DNA of 64,000 bases, taken from contig NZ_JAOZVR010000052.1 of the NCBI RefSeq assembly GCF_025869515.1, forward strand, positions 41,032 to 105,031, in the 5' to 3' direction. The translations under genes and the position numbers were made by a program. The stretch's first letter is position 1, and each line of letters begins with the position of its first letter. The stretch comes from Ferrovibrio sp. (lineage in GTDB: Bacteria; Pseudomonadota; Alphaproteobacteria; Ferrovibrionales; Ferrovibrionaceae). Under the pieces are notes generated by a model, which did not search any database, was not told the DNA's origin, and worked only from the letters and a program-made list of their open reading frames with translations. Positions 1 to 7,341 of the stretch are shown piece after piece.

Positions 1-332
1 GCCCGCCCAAACTGGCTTTTTTTTGGGGGGGGCCGGCCCCTTTTCCGCGCGCCCCCCAAACGCCCCCGACCTATCTCGTCTTCTTCAACATGGCGAGCGG
101 CGATGCCGCCACCATGATGGGCCCGCTGGCCGGCACGCTGCTGGCGATTTCGGCCGGCTCGGTGTTCATGGGCGCCAACTCCTATATCGGCAATGCACCG
201 AATTTCATGGTCAAGGCGATTGCCGAGGAGATGAATGTGAAGATGCCGAGCTTCTTCGGCTACATGGCCTGGAGCTGCGGCATCCTGCTGCCCTGTTTCG
301 TGATTGTTACCCTGCTGTTCTTCATGTCCTGA
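1..332 (+). CDS. C-terminal part of a Na+/H+ antiporter-type carrier (partial)
   Basis: This is the 3' end of an integral-membrane carrier cut by the window edge. From about base 66 the frame reads PTYLVFFNMASGDAA and continues to a TGA at 330-332. The stretches YIGNAPNFMVKAIAE and MPSFFGYM are shared with the complete paralog just downstream (431-1840), so the two are tandem duplicates of the same family (CitMHS_2 / putative sodium:proton antiporter). The first ~65 bases hold T and G homopolymers and do not align cleanly with the paralog, which has NAPTYL at this point, so they look like unreliable edge sequence. The true start lies outside the window. Substrate is not known from sequence. 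Confidence 0.75.
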   Translation, partial: PPKLAFFWGGPAPFPRAPQTPPTYLVFFNMASGDAATMMGPLAGTLLAISAGSVFMGANSYIGNAPNFMVKAIAEEMNVKMPSFFGYMAWSCGILLPCFVIVTLLFFMS

Positions 333-379
333 TCGCGGCAGGACCGCAGCAGGGTTGCCATCGGCGGTTGCGATCCCCA

Positions 380-408
380 TATCGCGTCGCAAGACACACG
401 ACGCGATA
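380..408. other. Perfect 10-bp inverted repeat between the tandem antiporters
   Basis: TATCGCGTCG at 380-389 and CGACGCGATA at 399-408 form a perfect 10-bp stem with a 9-nt loop. It lies 48 nt after the first antiporter stop and 22 nt before the next ATG. No T-run follows, so it could be a processing site, a weak terminator or an operator. The role is inferred only from position. Confidence 0.4.
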
Positions 409-430
409 ATCACACCGGGGGCGCGCCGCG

Positions 431-1840
431 ATGCCAGCCAGTCTTTCTTCTGCCTTTGCCATCATCCTGCTGCTGTGCAGCTTCGCCGCGCCGGCGCAGG
501 CCGCCGCCATCGACGGCGCCAGCCTCAGCCTGCTCTGGGGCCTGCCCTTTGCCGGCATCCTGCTGTCGATTGCGCTGTGTCCGTTGCTGGCGCCGTCTTT
601 CTGGCATCACCACTACGGCAAGATCGCCGCCTTCTGGGGCCTCGCCTTCCTGCTGCCGTTCGCGCTGCGCGACGGCATCGGCCCGGCCACGCATGTGGTT
701 CTTGAAGTGGCACTGCATGAATACCTGCCCTTCACCATCCTTCTGCTGGCGCTGTTCACCATTGCCGGCGGCGTGCGCATCATGGGCAACCTGCATGGTT
801 CGCCCAGCCTGAATACCGGACTTCTCGCCGCTGGCACGGTGCTGGCCAGCTGGATGGGCACCACCGGTGCCGCCATGCTGCTGATCCGGCCGCTGATCCG
901 CGCCAACGACAACCGCAAACACAATGTGCATGTCGTCGTGTTTTTCATTTTCCTGGTCGCCAATGTCGGCGGTGCACTGACGCCGCTCGGCGATCCGCCG
1001 CTGTTCCTCGGCTTCCTCAACGGCGTGCGCTTCTTCTGGACCATGGAGGCGCTGTTCGCTCCCACGCTGCTGCTCGGCATGATCCTGCTGGCGCTGTTCT
1101 ACGTGATCGACCGCCACTACTACATCAAGGAGGGCATCACCCGCGATCCGACGCCGGATACCGCAATCGGCATCGAGGGTGGCGTCAACATCTTCCTGCT
1201 GGCCGGCGTGATCGGCGCCGTGCTGCTGTCGGGCACCTGGACGCCCGACTGGAGCCTGTCTGTCGGCGGCGTGGAGGTGAAACCGCAGAATCTGACGCGC
1301 GATGTCATCCTGCTGGGACTCGCCGGTGTCTCGCTGCTGATCACCAGCCGGGCGACGCGCGACGGCAACGGCTTCAACTGGGAACCGATCCTGGAAGTGG
1401 CCAAGCTGTTTGCCGGCATTTTCCTCACCATCGTGCCGGTGATCGCCATCCTGCGCGCCGGCACCGACGGCCAGTTGCGCGACCTGATCGCGCTGGCCAC
1501 CGGCCCGGACGGCGCGCCGCGCGACGAGATGTATTTCTGGCTGACCGGCCTGCTGTCGGCCTTTCTCGACAATGCGCCGACCTATCTGGTGTTCTTCCAC
1601 ATGGCCGGCGGCGATGCCGCCGCGCTGATGGGGCCGCTCGCCACCACGCTGCTGGCGATCTCGATGGGCGCGGTCTACATGGGGGCGCTGACCTATATCG
1701 GCAATGCGCCGAATTTCATGGTCAAAGCCATCGCCGAACAGTCGGGCGTCCGCATGCCGAGCTTTTTCGGCTACATGCTGTGGAGCTTCCCGCTGCTGCT
1801 GGTGCCGTTTGCGCTGATCACCTGGCTCTGGTTCCTGTAA
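431..1840 (+). CDS. Sodium:proton antiporter-type membrane carrier (CitMHS_2-like)
   Basis: A 469-residue polytopic inner-membrane protein. Residues 1-25 resemble a cleavable signal peptide ending in AQA-A, followed by about a dozen hydrophobic segments. The internal stretch GGALTPLGDPPLFLGFLNGV and the C-terminal TYIGNAPNFMVKAIAE are typical of the putative citrate/Na+:H+ antiporter group of the ion transporter superfamily. It is a near-complete paralog of the truncated gene upstream. The ATG at 431 was chosen because it begins the signal-like segment. Whether it moves Na+/H+ or an organic anion cannot be read from the sequence. No operon partner follows; the next gene is rsfS. Confidence 0.8.
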   Translation: MPASLSSAFAIILLLCSFAAPAQAAAIDGASLSLLWGLPFAGILLSIALCPLLAPSFWHHHYGKIAAFWGLAFLLPFALRDGIGPATHVVLEVALHEYLPFTILLLALFTIAGGVRIMGNLHGSPSLNTGLLAAGTVLASWMGTTGAAMLLIRPLIRANDNRKHNVHVVVFFIFLVANVGGALTPLGDPPLFLGFLNGVRFFWTMEALFAPTLLLGMILLALFYVIDRHYYIKEGITRDPTPDTAIGIEGGVNIFLLAGVIGAVLLSGTWTPDWSLSVGGVEVKPQNLTRDVILLGLAGVSLLITSRATRDGNGFNWEPILEVAKLFAGIFLTIVPVIAILRAGTDGQLRDLIALATGPDGAPRDEMYFWLTGLLSAFLDNAPTYLVFFHMAGGDAAALMGPLATTLLAISMGAVYMGALTYIGNAPNFMVKAIAEQSGVRMPSFFGYMLWSFPLLLVPFALITWLWFL

Positions 1841-1885
1841 GGCGGGAACCGACAGACGGTCATCGGACTTTCATTGTCGATAAAG

Positions 1886-1915
1886 CCGAGTCGGGTTAGA
1901 CTGAACCCGATTCGG
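1886..1915. other. 12-bp stem hairpin between antiporter and rsfS
   Basis: CCGAGTCGGGTT at 1886-1897 pairs with AACCCGATTCGG at 1904-1915 around a 6-nt loop, with a single G-U pair. No U-tract follows. It begins 45 nt after the antiporter stop and ends 47 nt before the rsfS ribosome binding site. It could be a rho-independent-like 3' end, an RNA processing site in the rsfS leader, or a dyad operator. Position cannot distinguish these. Confidence 0.45.
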
Positions 1916-1962
1916 TCGGAGCTTCGGCACCCGGGCCGGACCGGCCAAATACCGGAGTTTGC

Positions 1963-1970
1963 AAAGGAGG
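1963..1970 (+). promoter_or_regulatory. Strong Shine-Dalgarno that decides the rsfS start
   Basis: AAAGGAGG is one of the strongest ribosome binding sites in the window. It sits exactly 7 nt before an ATC codon at 1978 that is in frame with rsfS and has no ATG near it. The site is the main reason for placing the rsfS start at a non-standard codon. Confidence 0.7.
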
Positions 1971-1977
1971 ATCGGCC

Positions 1978-2577
1978 ATCGCAAACACCACGACGCGCAA
2001 GCGCGCTACTGCAACCGCCGGCAGCAAGCCCAAGGTTGCATCCAAGTCCAAGACTCCCGCCGCTGCCAAGAAACCGGCTGCTGCGAAGCAAAAAAAGAGC
2101 AAGACGGTTACGACGTCAGTAACCAAGGCCGCCAAGGCCGCGAGCAAAACCCCGGCAGCCAAAGCGAAAACCGCGAAAAAGACAGTCCAGAAAGCGGAAA
2201 AGGCCGCCGCCCGCAAGGCAACCCTGCCTGCCGCGGTGGTCAAGCTGCATCAGATGATCCTCAAGTCGCTGGATGACGACAAGGCCGAAGAGGTGGTCTC
2301 GATCGAGCTCGCCGGCAAATCCACGATTGCCGATTACCTGGTGATCGCCTCGGGCCGCTCCTCGCGCCAGGTCGGCGCCATCGCCGAGCATCTGGTCGAG
2401 AAGATTTCCAGGGAAACCGGCCGCAAGGTGCGCGCCGAGGGCAAGGCGGTGGGCGACTGGGTGCTGATCGATACCGGCGACATCGTCGTGCATATCTTCC
2501 GCCCCGAGGTGCGCAGCTTCTACAATCTGGAAAAAATGTGGGGCGGCGCCGCGATCCCCGAACCTGCGGCAGCCTGA
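1978..2577 (+). CDS. rsfS: Ribosomal silencing factor RsfS with Lys/Ala-rich N-terminal extension
   Basis: RsfS binds ribosomal protein uL14 and blocks subunit joining when translation is down-regulated. The conserved domain spans about residues 87-190 (VKLHQMILKSLDDDKAEEVV, GKSTIADYLVIASGRS, GDWVLIDTGDIVVHIF). The frame is open back to a TAG at 1897. A strong AAAGGAGG at 1963-1970 lies 7 nt before an in-frame ATC at 1978, so translation probably starts there, giving 199 residues. The 86-residue extension has 21 lysines and many alanines, like a histone H1 tail. A minimal alternative start is GTG at 2236 (113 residues), which lacks a clear ribosome binding site. ATC may be a real rare start or a sequencing error for ATG. 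rlmH follows, as is usual. Confidence 0.85.
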   Translation: MANTTTRKRATATAGSKPKVASKSKTPAAAKKPAAAKQKKSKTVTTSVTKAAKAASKTPAAKAKTAKKTVQKAEKAAARKATLPAAVVKLHQMILKSLDDDKAEEVVSIELAGKSTIADYLVIASGRSSRQVGAIAEHLVEKISRETGRKVRAEGKAVGDWVLIDTGDIVVHIFRPEVRSFYNLEKMWGGAAIPEPAAA

Positions 2578-2622
2578 CGACTCCTTGTCGGCCTGCCGGG
2601 CTGACGGCATGAAGATTGCCCG

Positions 2623-3093
2623 ATGAAGATTACGATTGCCTGCGTCGGCAAGGCCGGCCGCGCCAAGCATGATGCCGCCCAGAGCCTGCTGGAAGGCTAT
2701 CGTGAGCGGCTGCCCTGGCCGGTCAGCATCCGCGAGGTGGAAGACCGCAAGCAGGGCGGCACGGCGGCCGAGCGCAAAAGCCGCGAGGCCGCACTGCTGC
2801 TGGCCGCCCTGCCCAAGGGTGCCGTGGTCGTGGCACTGGACGAGCGCGGCAAAAGCCTGACCAGCCGCCATTTTGCCGATCTGCTGGCGCAGTGGCGCGA
2901 TCATGGCGAGGCCGAGATCGCCTTCCTGATCGGCGGCGCCGACGGGCTGGACCCCGCCCTGGTGTCAAAAGCGCGACTGACGCTCTCGCTCTCTGCCATG
3001 ACCTGGCCGCATTTGCTGGCCAGGGTCATGCTGCTGGAACAGCTCTACCGGGCTTGGAGCCTGCAGACCGGGCATCCCTATCATCGTGATTAA
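2623..3093 (+). CDS. rlmH: 23S rRNA (pseudouridine1915-N3)-methyltransferase RlmH
   Basis: A 156-residue SPOUT-class SAM-dependent enzyme that methylates pseudouridine 1915 in helix 69 of 23S rRNA on assembled ribosomes. The length is the family standard. Family motifs visible are VALDERGKSLTSRHFADLL near residue 70, the SAM-binding FLIGGADGLDP near 103, and the C-terminal knot RVMLLEQLYRAWSLQTGHPY. The ATG at 2623 is preceded by a near-copy of the start region at 2609 (see the mini-ORF finding). It sits 45 nt downstream of rsfS, and the pair is conserved widely in bacteria, so co-transcription is likely. Confidence 0.97.
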   Translation: MKITIACVGKAGRAKHDAAQSLLEGYRERLPWPVSIREVEDRKQGGTAAERKSREAALLLAALPKGAVVVALDERGKSLTSRHFADLLAQWRDHGEAEIAFLIGGADGLDPALVSKARLTLSLSAMTWPHLLARVMLLEQLYRAWSLQTGHPYHRD

Positions 3094-3138
3094 CCGCCGG
3101 AATCGGGGTTTTCGATCAGTGTGATGGGAAAGCCCGGC

Positions 3139-3167
3139 GTGACGGGCGGGCTGGTCTGCGCTATGTA
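3139..3167 (+). promoter_or_regulatory. Possible sigma-70-type promoter for gpmI
   Basis: GTGACG at 3139-3144 (four of six matches to TTGACA), a 17-nt spacer and TATGTA at 3162-3167 lie 36 nt before the gpmI ATG. The -10 match is only fair and an overlapping TATAAA at 3166-3171 is also possible. Weak evidence; gpmI may simply be read through from rlmH. Confidence 0.25.
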
Positions 3168-3202
3168 TAAACCTTAGAAACCTTAGCCTTTTCGTCGAAG
3201 CC

Positions 3203-4780
3203 ATGACCCAGAGCCAAAACCGCCGCAAGCCCGTCGTCCTCTGCATCCTGGACGGCTGGGGCCTGCGCGACGATCCGACCGACAATGCGCTGGCCCAGGC
3301 GCGGCTGCCGAACTATCGCCGCCTGCTGGAAACCCGCCCCTTTGCCAGGGTGGGCACCTCGGGCCGCGATGTCGGGCTGCCGGATGGCCAGATGGGCAAT
3401 TCCGAAGTCGGCCATATGAATATCGGCGCCGGGCGCATCGCCGTGCCAGATCTGGGCCGCATCGACAACGCGGTGGCCGACGGCACGCTGCAGGATAACC
3501 CGGCCCTCACCGGCCTGATCGCCAAACTGAAGCAGAGCGGCGGCGCGCTGCACCTGCTCGGTCTGCTGTCGGATGGCGGCGTGCATTCACATCAGGACCA
3601 TATGGCGGCCGTGGCGAAAATCTTTTCCGCTGCCGGCATCAAGGTGAGCATCCACATGTTCGCCGATGGTCGCGACACGGCGCCGAAAAGCGCGCTGAAT
3701 TTCCTGAAAATCTTCCGCCAGCAGATCGGCGATGCGACCAACGTGTCCTTCGCCACCGTGTCGGGCCGCTTCTTCGCCATGGATCGCGACAAGCGCTGGG
3801 AGCGCGTGAGCCAGGCCTATGAGGCGCTTGTCGACGGCAAGGGCAAGACCGCCGCCAGCGCCGAGGCCGCCGTCGAACAGGGCTATGCCGCCGACGAGAG
3901 CGACGAGTTCATCGCGCCGACCGCCATGGATGGCTTCACCGGCATGCAGGACGGCGACGGCCTGCTGATGGCAAATTTCCGCGCCGACCGGGCGCGCGAG
4001 ATTCTCACCGCCCTGCTCGATCCGCATTTCGACGGCTTCAATCGCGGCCGCGTGGTGACGTTTGCCGGCGCCGTGGGCCTGACCGAATATTCCACCGCGC
4101 TAAATCCTTTCCTCGCCACGGCTTACGCGCCGGTGCGCTATCCCAATGTGCTGGGTGAAGTGCTGGCCAATGCCGGCAAAACCCAGCTGCGCATCGCCGA
4201 GACCGAGAAATACGCCCATGTCACCTTCTTCATGAATGGCGGCGAGGAGCAGCCGTTCGCCGGCGAGGACCGCATTCTCGTTCCTTCGCCGAAGGTGAAG
4301 ACCTATGACCTGCAGCCGGAGATGTCGGCGCCGGAACTGACCGACAAGCTGACCGCCGCGATCACGTCGGGCCAGTACGATCTGGTCATCGTCAACTACG
4401 CCAATCCCGACATGGTGGGCCATACCGGCTCGATGCCCGCCGCGATCAAGGCGGCCGAGACGATCGATGCCTGCATCGGCAAACTGGAAAAGGCCGTGAC
4501 CGAGATGGATGGCGTGATGCTGATCACCGCCGACCACGGCAACCTGGAAGAAATGCGCGACCGCGTCAGCGGCCAGGCCCATACCCAGCACACCACCAAT
4601 CCGGTGCCGCTGCTGCTGGTCGGCCCGCGCACGGATGCCTATGGTCTGAAGGACGGCCGGCTCTGCGACATCGCGCCGACGCTGCTGCATTTCCTCGGGC
4701 TCAGGCAGCCGGCCGAAATGACCGGCCACATCCTGGCCGTTGCCGGCACAACCCAGACCGCTGCCCGCCGCCTTGCGTAA
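3203..4780 (+). CDS. gpmI: 2,3-bisphosphoglycerate-independent phosphoglycerate mutase
   Basis: A 525-residue cytosolic Mn-dependent enzyme interconverting 3- and 2-phosphoglycerate in glycolysis and gluconeogenesis. Alkaline-phosphatase-fold signatures are present: N-terminal VVLCILDGWG with metal ligand D17, phosphorylatable Ser67 in GQMGNSEVGHMNIGAGR, and the C-terminal metal site TADHGNLEEM. The length matches the family. The ATG at 3203 gives a normal N-terminus. The 3' end overlaps the next gene (LytM/EnvC-like), an arrangement common in alphaproteobacteria and suggesting one operon continuing through ctpA. Confidence 0.97.
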   Translation: MTQSQNRRKPVVLCILDGWGLRDDPTDNALAQARLPNYRRLLETRPFARVGTSGRDVGLPDGQMGNSEVGHMNIGAGRIAVPDLGRIDNAVADGTLQDNPALTGLIAKLKQSGGALHLLGLLSDGGVHSHQDHMAAVAKIFSAAGIKVSIHMFADGRDTAPKSALNFLKIFRQQIGDATNVSFATVSGRFFAMDRDKRWERVSQAYEALVDGKGKTAASAEAAVEQGYAADESDEFIAPTAMDGFTGMQDGDGLLMANFRADRAREILTALLDPHFDGFNRGRVVTFAGAVGLTEYSTALNPFLATAYAPVRYPNVLGEVLANAGKTQLRIAETEKYAHVTFFMNGGEEQPFAGEDRILVPSPKVKTYDLQPEMSAPELTDKLTAAITSGQYDLVIVNYANPDMVGHTGSMPAAIKAAETIDACIGKLEKAVTEMDGVMLITADHGNLEEMRDRVSGQAHTQHTTNPVPLLLVGPRTDAYGLKDGRLCDIAPTLLHFLGLRQPAEMTGHILAVAGTTQTAARRLA

Positions 4781-5987
4781 ACTGATCCTTCCGCTCGCTG
4801 CAGCGGCGCTCCTTGGAGCGCTGCTGGGGCCGGTGAACAGCATTGCGCAGCCGGCCGCACCCCAGCAGGAATTGCAGGATGTGCAAAAGCGCCTGCAGGA
4901 AAGCCGCGAGCGCGAGCGCGAACTGGGCCGCGAAGCTGCCAAACTGGCGCAAAAGCAGCGCGATCTGCAAAAGAAACTGGTCGCTGCAGCCAGAAAGCTG
5001 CAGGCGCAGGAAGATCTGGTCTCGCAGAGCGAGGACAAGCTGGCCGGCCTGCTGGCCGACGAGGCCGCCGCCCGCGAGGCGCTGGAGGCCCGGCGCGGCG
5101 AGCTGGCGCAGACCCTGGCCAGCCTGGCGCAACTGAGCCGCCAGCCGCCGGAAGCCATGGTGCTGGCGCCCGGTTCGGCCCTCGACATGGTGCGGGCCAG
5201 CCAGCTGATGGCCGCCCTGGTGCCCGAGATCGAGAACCGTGCCACTGCCCTGCGCGACGAACTGACCCGTCTGGCCCGGCTGCGCCAGGGCGTCGCCGCC
5301 GAACAGGAGCGCCTGGGCAAGGCGATTGCCCAGCTTGACCATGAGCGCCGCGACCTCGAATTCCTGCAGGCCGAAACCACGGCTGCTGCCGCACAAACGG
5401 CGGAAGAGCGCGATTCCGCCCGCGAAACCAGCGGCCAGCTGGCCACCCAGGCCAAGGATCTGCGCGCCCTGGTGGACCGCCTGCTGGAGCAGGAGCGACG
5501 CGAAAGCGAGCGGCGGGCCGCCGAGGCGCGGGCCAAAATTCCACCCAAAGGCGGCGGCACCCCGGATCCGCCGGAAGCTTATGCTGCCCTGGAGGGTAGT
5601 GCCGCCCTGCCGGCGCGCGGGCGGATCGTGGGGCGCTTCGGGCAATCGGATGAAAACGGCGTGCCGTTGCGCGGAATCCGCATCGAGGCGCGCGCCGGCG
5701 GGCAGGTGATTGCGCCTGCTGACGGCAAAGTGATGTTCGCCGGGCCCTTCCGTGGCTACGGGCAACTCTTGATTATCGCCCATGGCGGTGGGTACCATAG
5801 CCTATTGGCGGGATTTGGACGGATCGACCGCTCTGTCGGTCAATGGGTGCTTGCCGGCGAACCGGTCGGCCTGTTGGCCAACTCCCCAGGCGAAAAACCC
5901 GTCCTATATCTCGAACTGAGGCGCAAAGGCGAAACGGTCAACCCGTTACCCTGGCTGGCCTCGGGCGACAGAAAGGTGAGCGGCTGA
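4740..5987 (+). CDS. EnvC-like murein hydrolase activator (degenerate M23/LytM)
   Basis: A periplasmic protein of about 404-415 residues: signal peptide, long coiled coil (about residues 35-260, rich in Glu/Arg/Gln heptads) and a C-terminal LytM (M23) domain (about 290-405). LytM zinc ligands are missing: the usual LHFELR is LYLELR and the usual metal-binding Asp region reads GIRIEARAG. This fits an EnvC-type non-enzymatic activator of cell-division amidases, not an endopeptidase. Translation starts at TTG 4740 or, more likely for a signal peptide, TTG 4773 (MRKLILPLAAAALLG). Both overlap the gpmI stop. The stop overlaps the ctpA start as TGATG. Confidence 0.85.
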   Translation: MPAQPRPLPAALRKLILPLAAAALLGALLGPVNSIAQPAAPQQELQDVQKRLQESRERERELGREAAKLAQKQRDLQKKLVAAARKLQAQEDLVSQSEDKLAGLLADEAAAREALEARRGELAQTLASLAQLSRQPPEAMVLAPGSALDMVRASQLMAALVPEIENRATALRDELTRLARLRQGVAAEQERLGKAIAQLDHERRDLEFLQAETTAAAAQTAEERDSARETSGQLATQAKDLRALVDRLLEQERRESERRAAEARAKIPPKGGGTPDPPEAYAALEGSAALPARGRIVGRFGQSDENGVPLRGIRIEARAGGQVIAPADGKVMFAGPFRGYGQLLIIAHGGGYHSLLAGFGRIDRSVGQWVLAGEPVGLLANSPGEKPVLYLELRRKGETVNPLPWLASGDRKVSG

Positions 5988-7300
5988 TGCGCAATTTCCT
6001 CCTCGGCGGTGTCTGTGCTTTCGCACTGATGGGATCGGTGGCGCTGTTTGCCGCGCCAAGCAAGGTCGGCGGCCTGCAGGCCAACGAGACCTATCGTCAG
6101 CTCAACCTGTTCGGCGAGATCTTCGAACGGGTGCGCAACGACTATTACAAGGAGACCAAGGACGAGGAGCTGATGGAGCATGCCATCAACGGCATGCTCT
6201 CGTCGCTGGACCCCTACTCGGTCTACATGCCGCCGCGCAGCTTCCAGGAAGCGCGCGTGCAGACCCGCGGCGAATTCGGTGGCCTGGGGATCGAAGTGAC
6301 CCAGGAGAACGGCCTGATCAAGGTAGTGTCGCCAATCGACGACACGCCGGCGCAAAAGGCCGGCGTGCTGCCCGGCGATCTGATCACCCATCTGGACGGC
6401 GATCCGGTGATGGGCAAGTCGCTGCAGGAATCGATCGAAAAGATGCGCGGTGCGCCTAACACCAATATCGTGCTGACCGTGCGGCGCGGTGCCGCCGACG
6501 CGGCCAAGAACTTCGACATCAAGATCACCCGCGCGGTGATCAAGACCCGGGTGGTGCGCGCCCGTCGCGAGGGCGAGTTCGCCTACCTGCGCATCTCGTC
6601 CTTCAACGAGCACACCACGCAGGACATGGCCGCCGCCATCGACAAGCTGAAGGCCGAGATCGGCCCCGAGCTGAAGGGCTATATCATCGACCTGCGCGAT
6701 AATCCGGGCGGCCTGCTCGATCAGGCCATCTCGGTGTCCGACAGCTTCCTGAACCAGGGCGAGATCGTGTCGACCCGTGCGCTGCGCGCCACGGCCGATG
6801 AAGGCCAGCGCTACAATGCCAAACGCGGCGACCTCGCCGACGGCAAGCCGATGGCGGTGCTGATCAACGGCGGCTCGGCCTCCGCATCCGAAATCGTTGC
6901 CGGCGCCCTGCAGGATCATCATCGCGCCGTTCTGGTGGGCAACACCACTTTCGGCAAAGGCCTGGTGCAGACCATGATCCCGCTCGGCGAATTCGGCGGC
7001 ATGAAGCTGACCACGGCGGGCTATTTCACGCCGTCTGGCCGTTCGATCGACAAGGTCGGCATCTCGGCCGATGTGGAAGCCTGGAACGAGCGCGACCGCC
7101 AGATCGCTGCGGCGCTGAAAGAGCGCCGGCAGATGACCGACACGCGCCAGACCGAGGAAGACAAGGCCGACAAGCAGGAACCGACCCAGGTGACGCCGCC
7201 GCACCAGGTGCCGACGCCGGGCCAGGACGGTCCCGATCTGGTGCTGCAGGCCGCGCTGGAAGTGCTGCGCGCGCCGCCCAAGCCGACCGCGCGCAAATGA
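5987..7300 (+). CDS. ctpA: Carboxyl-terminal processing serine protease (S41A)
   Basis: A 437-residue periplasmic or membrane-anchored protease that trims or degrades envelope proteins from their C-termini. It has an N-terminal signal or anchor (residues 1-23), a PDZ domain around 90-170 (GGLGIEVTQENG, PAQKAGVLPGDLITHLDGDPV), and an S41 core with the Ser-Lys dyad in NGGSASASEIVAGALQD (Ser near 299-301) and TFGKGLVQT (Lys324). The C-terminal ~60 residues are charged and low in complexity. The start ATG at 5987 overlaps the stop of the EnvC-like gene, implying translational coupling. Pairing of EnvC-like and CtpA genes is common and suggests a joint role in peptidoglycan remodelling. Confidence 0.95.
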   Translation: MRNFLLGGVCAFALMGSVALFAAPSKVGGLQANETYRQLNLFGEIFERVRNDYYKETKDEELMEHAINGMLSSLDPYSVYMPPRSFQEARVQTRGEFGGLGIEVTQENGLIKVVSPIDDTPAQKAGVLPGDLITHLDGDPVMGKSLQESIEKMRGAPNTNIVLTVRRGAADAAKNFDIKITRAVIKTRVVRARREGEFAYLRISSFNEHTTQDMAAAIDKLKAEIGPELKGYIIDLRDNPGGLLDQAISVSDSFLNQGEIVSTRALRATADEGQRYNAKRGDLADGKPMAVLINGGSASASEIVAGALQDHHRAVLVGNTTFGKGLVQTMIPLGEFGGMKLTTAGYFTPSGRSIDKVGISADVEAWNERDRQIAAALKERRQMTDTRQTEEDKADKQEPTQVTPPHQVPTPGQDGPDLVLQAALEVLRAPPKPTARK

Positions 7301-7341
7301 TTCGACTGGGCGACGGATCAGCAGAACGCTGAGACAACGCG

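Noticed and set aside
410-1600. 396-codon open frame antisense to the antiporter gene
   Set aside because: Gln/Arg/Ala-rich composition is a shadow of membrane-protein codons on the other strand.
4100-5560. Long open frame antisense to gpmI and the EnvC-like gene (minus strand)
   Set aside because: It is Arg/Ser/Ala-rich without family motifs and lies wholly opposite well-supported genes; a common effect of high GC.
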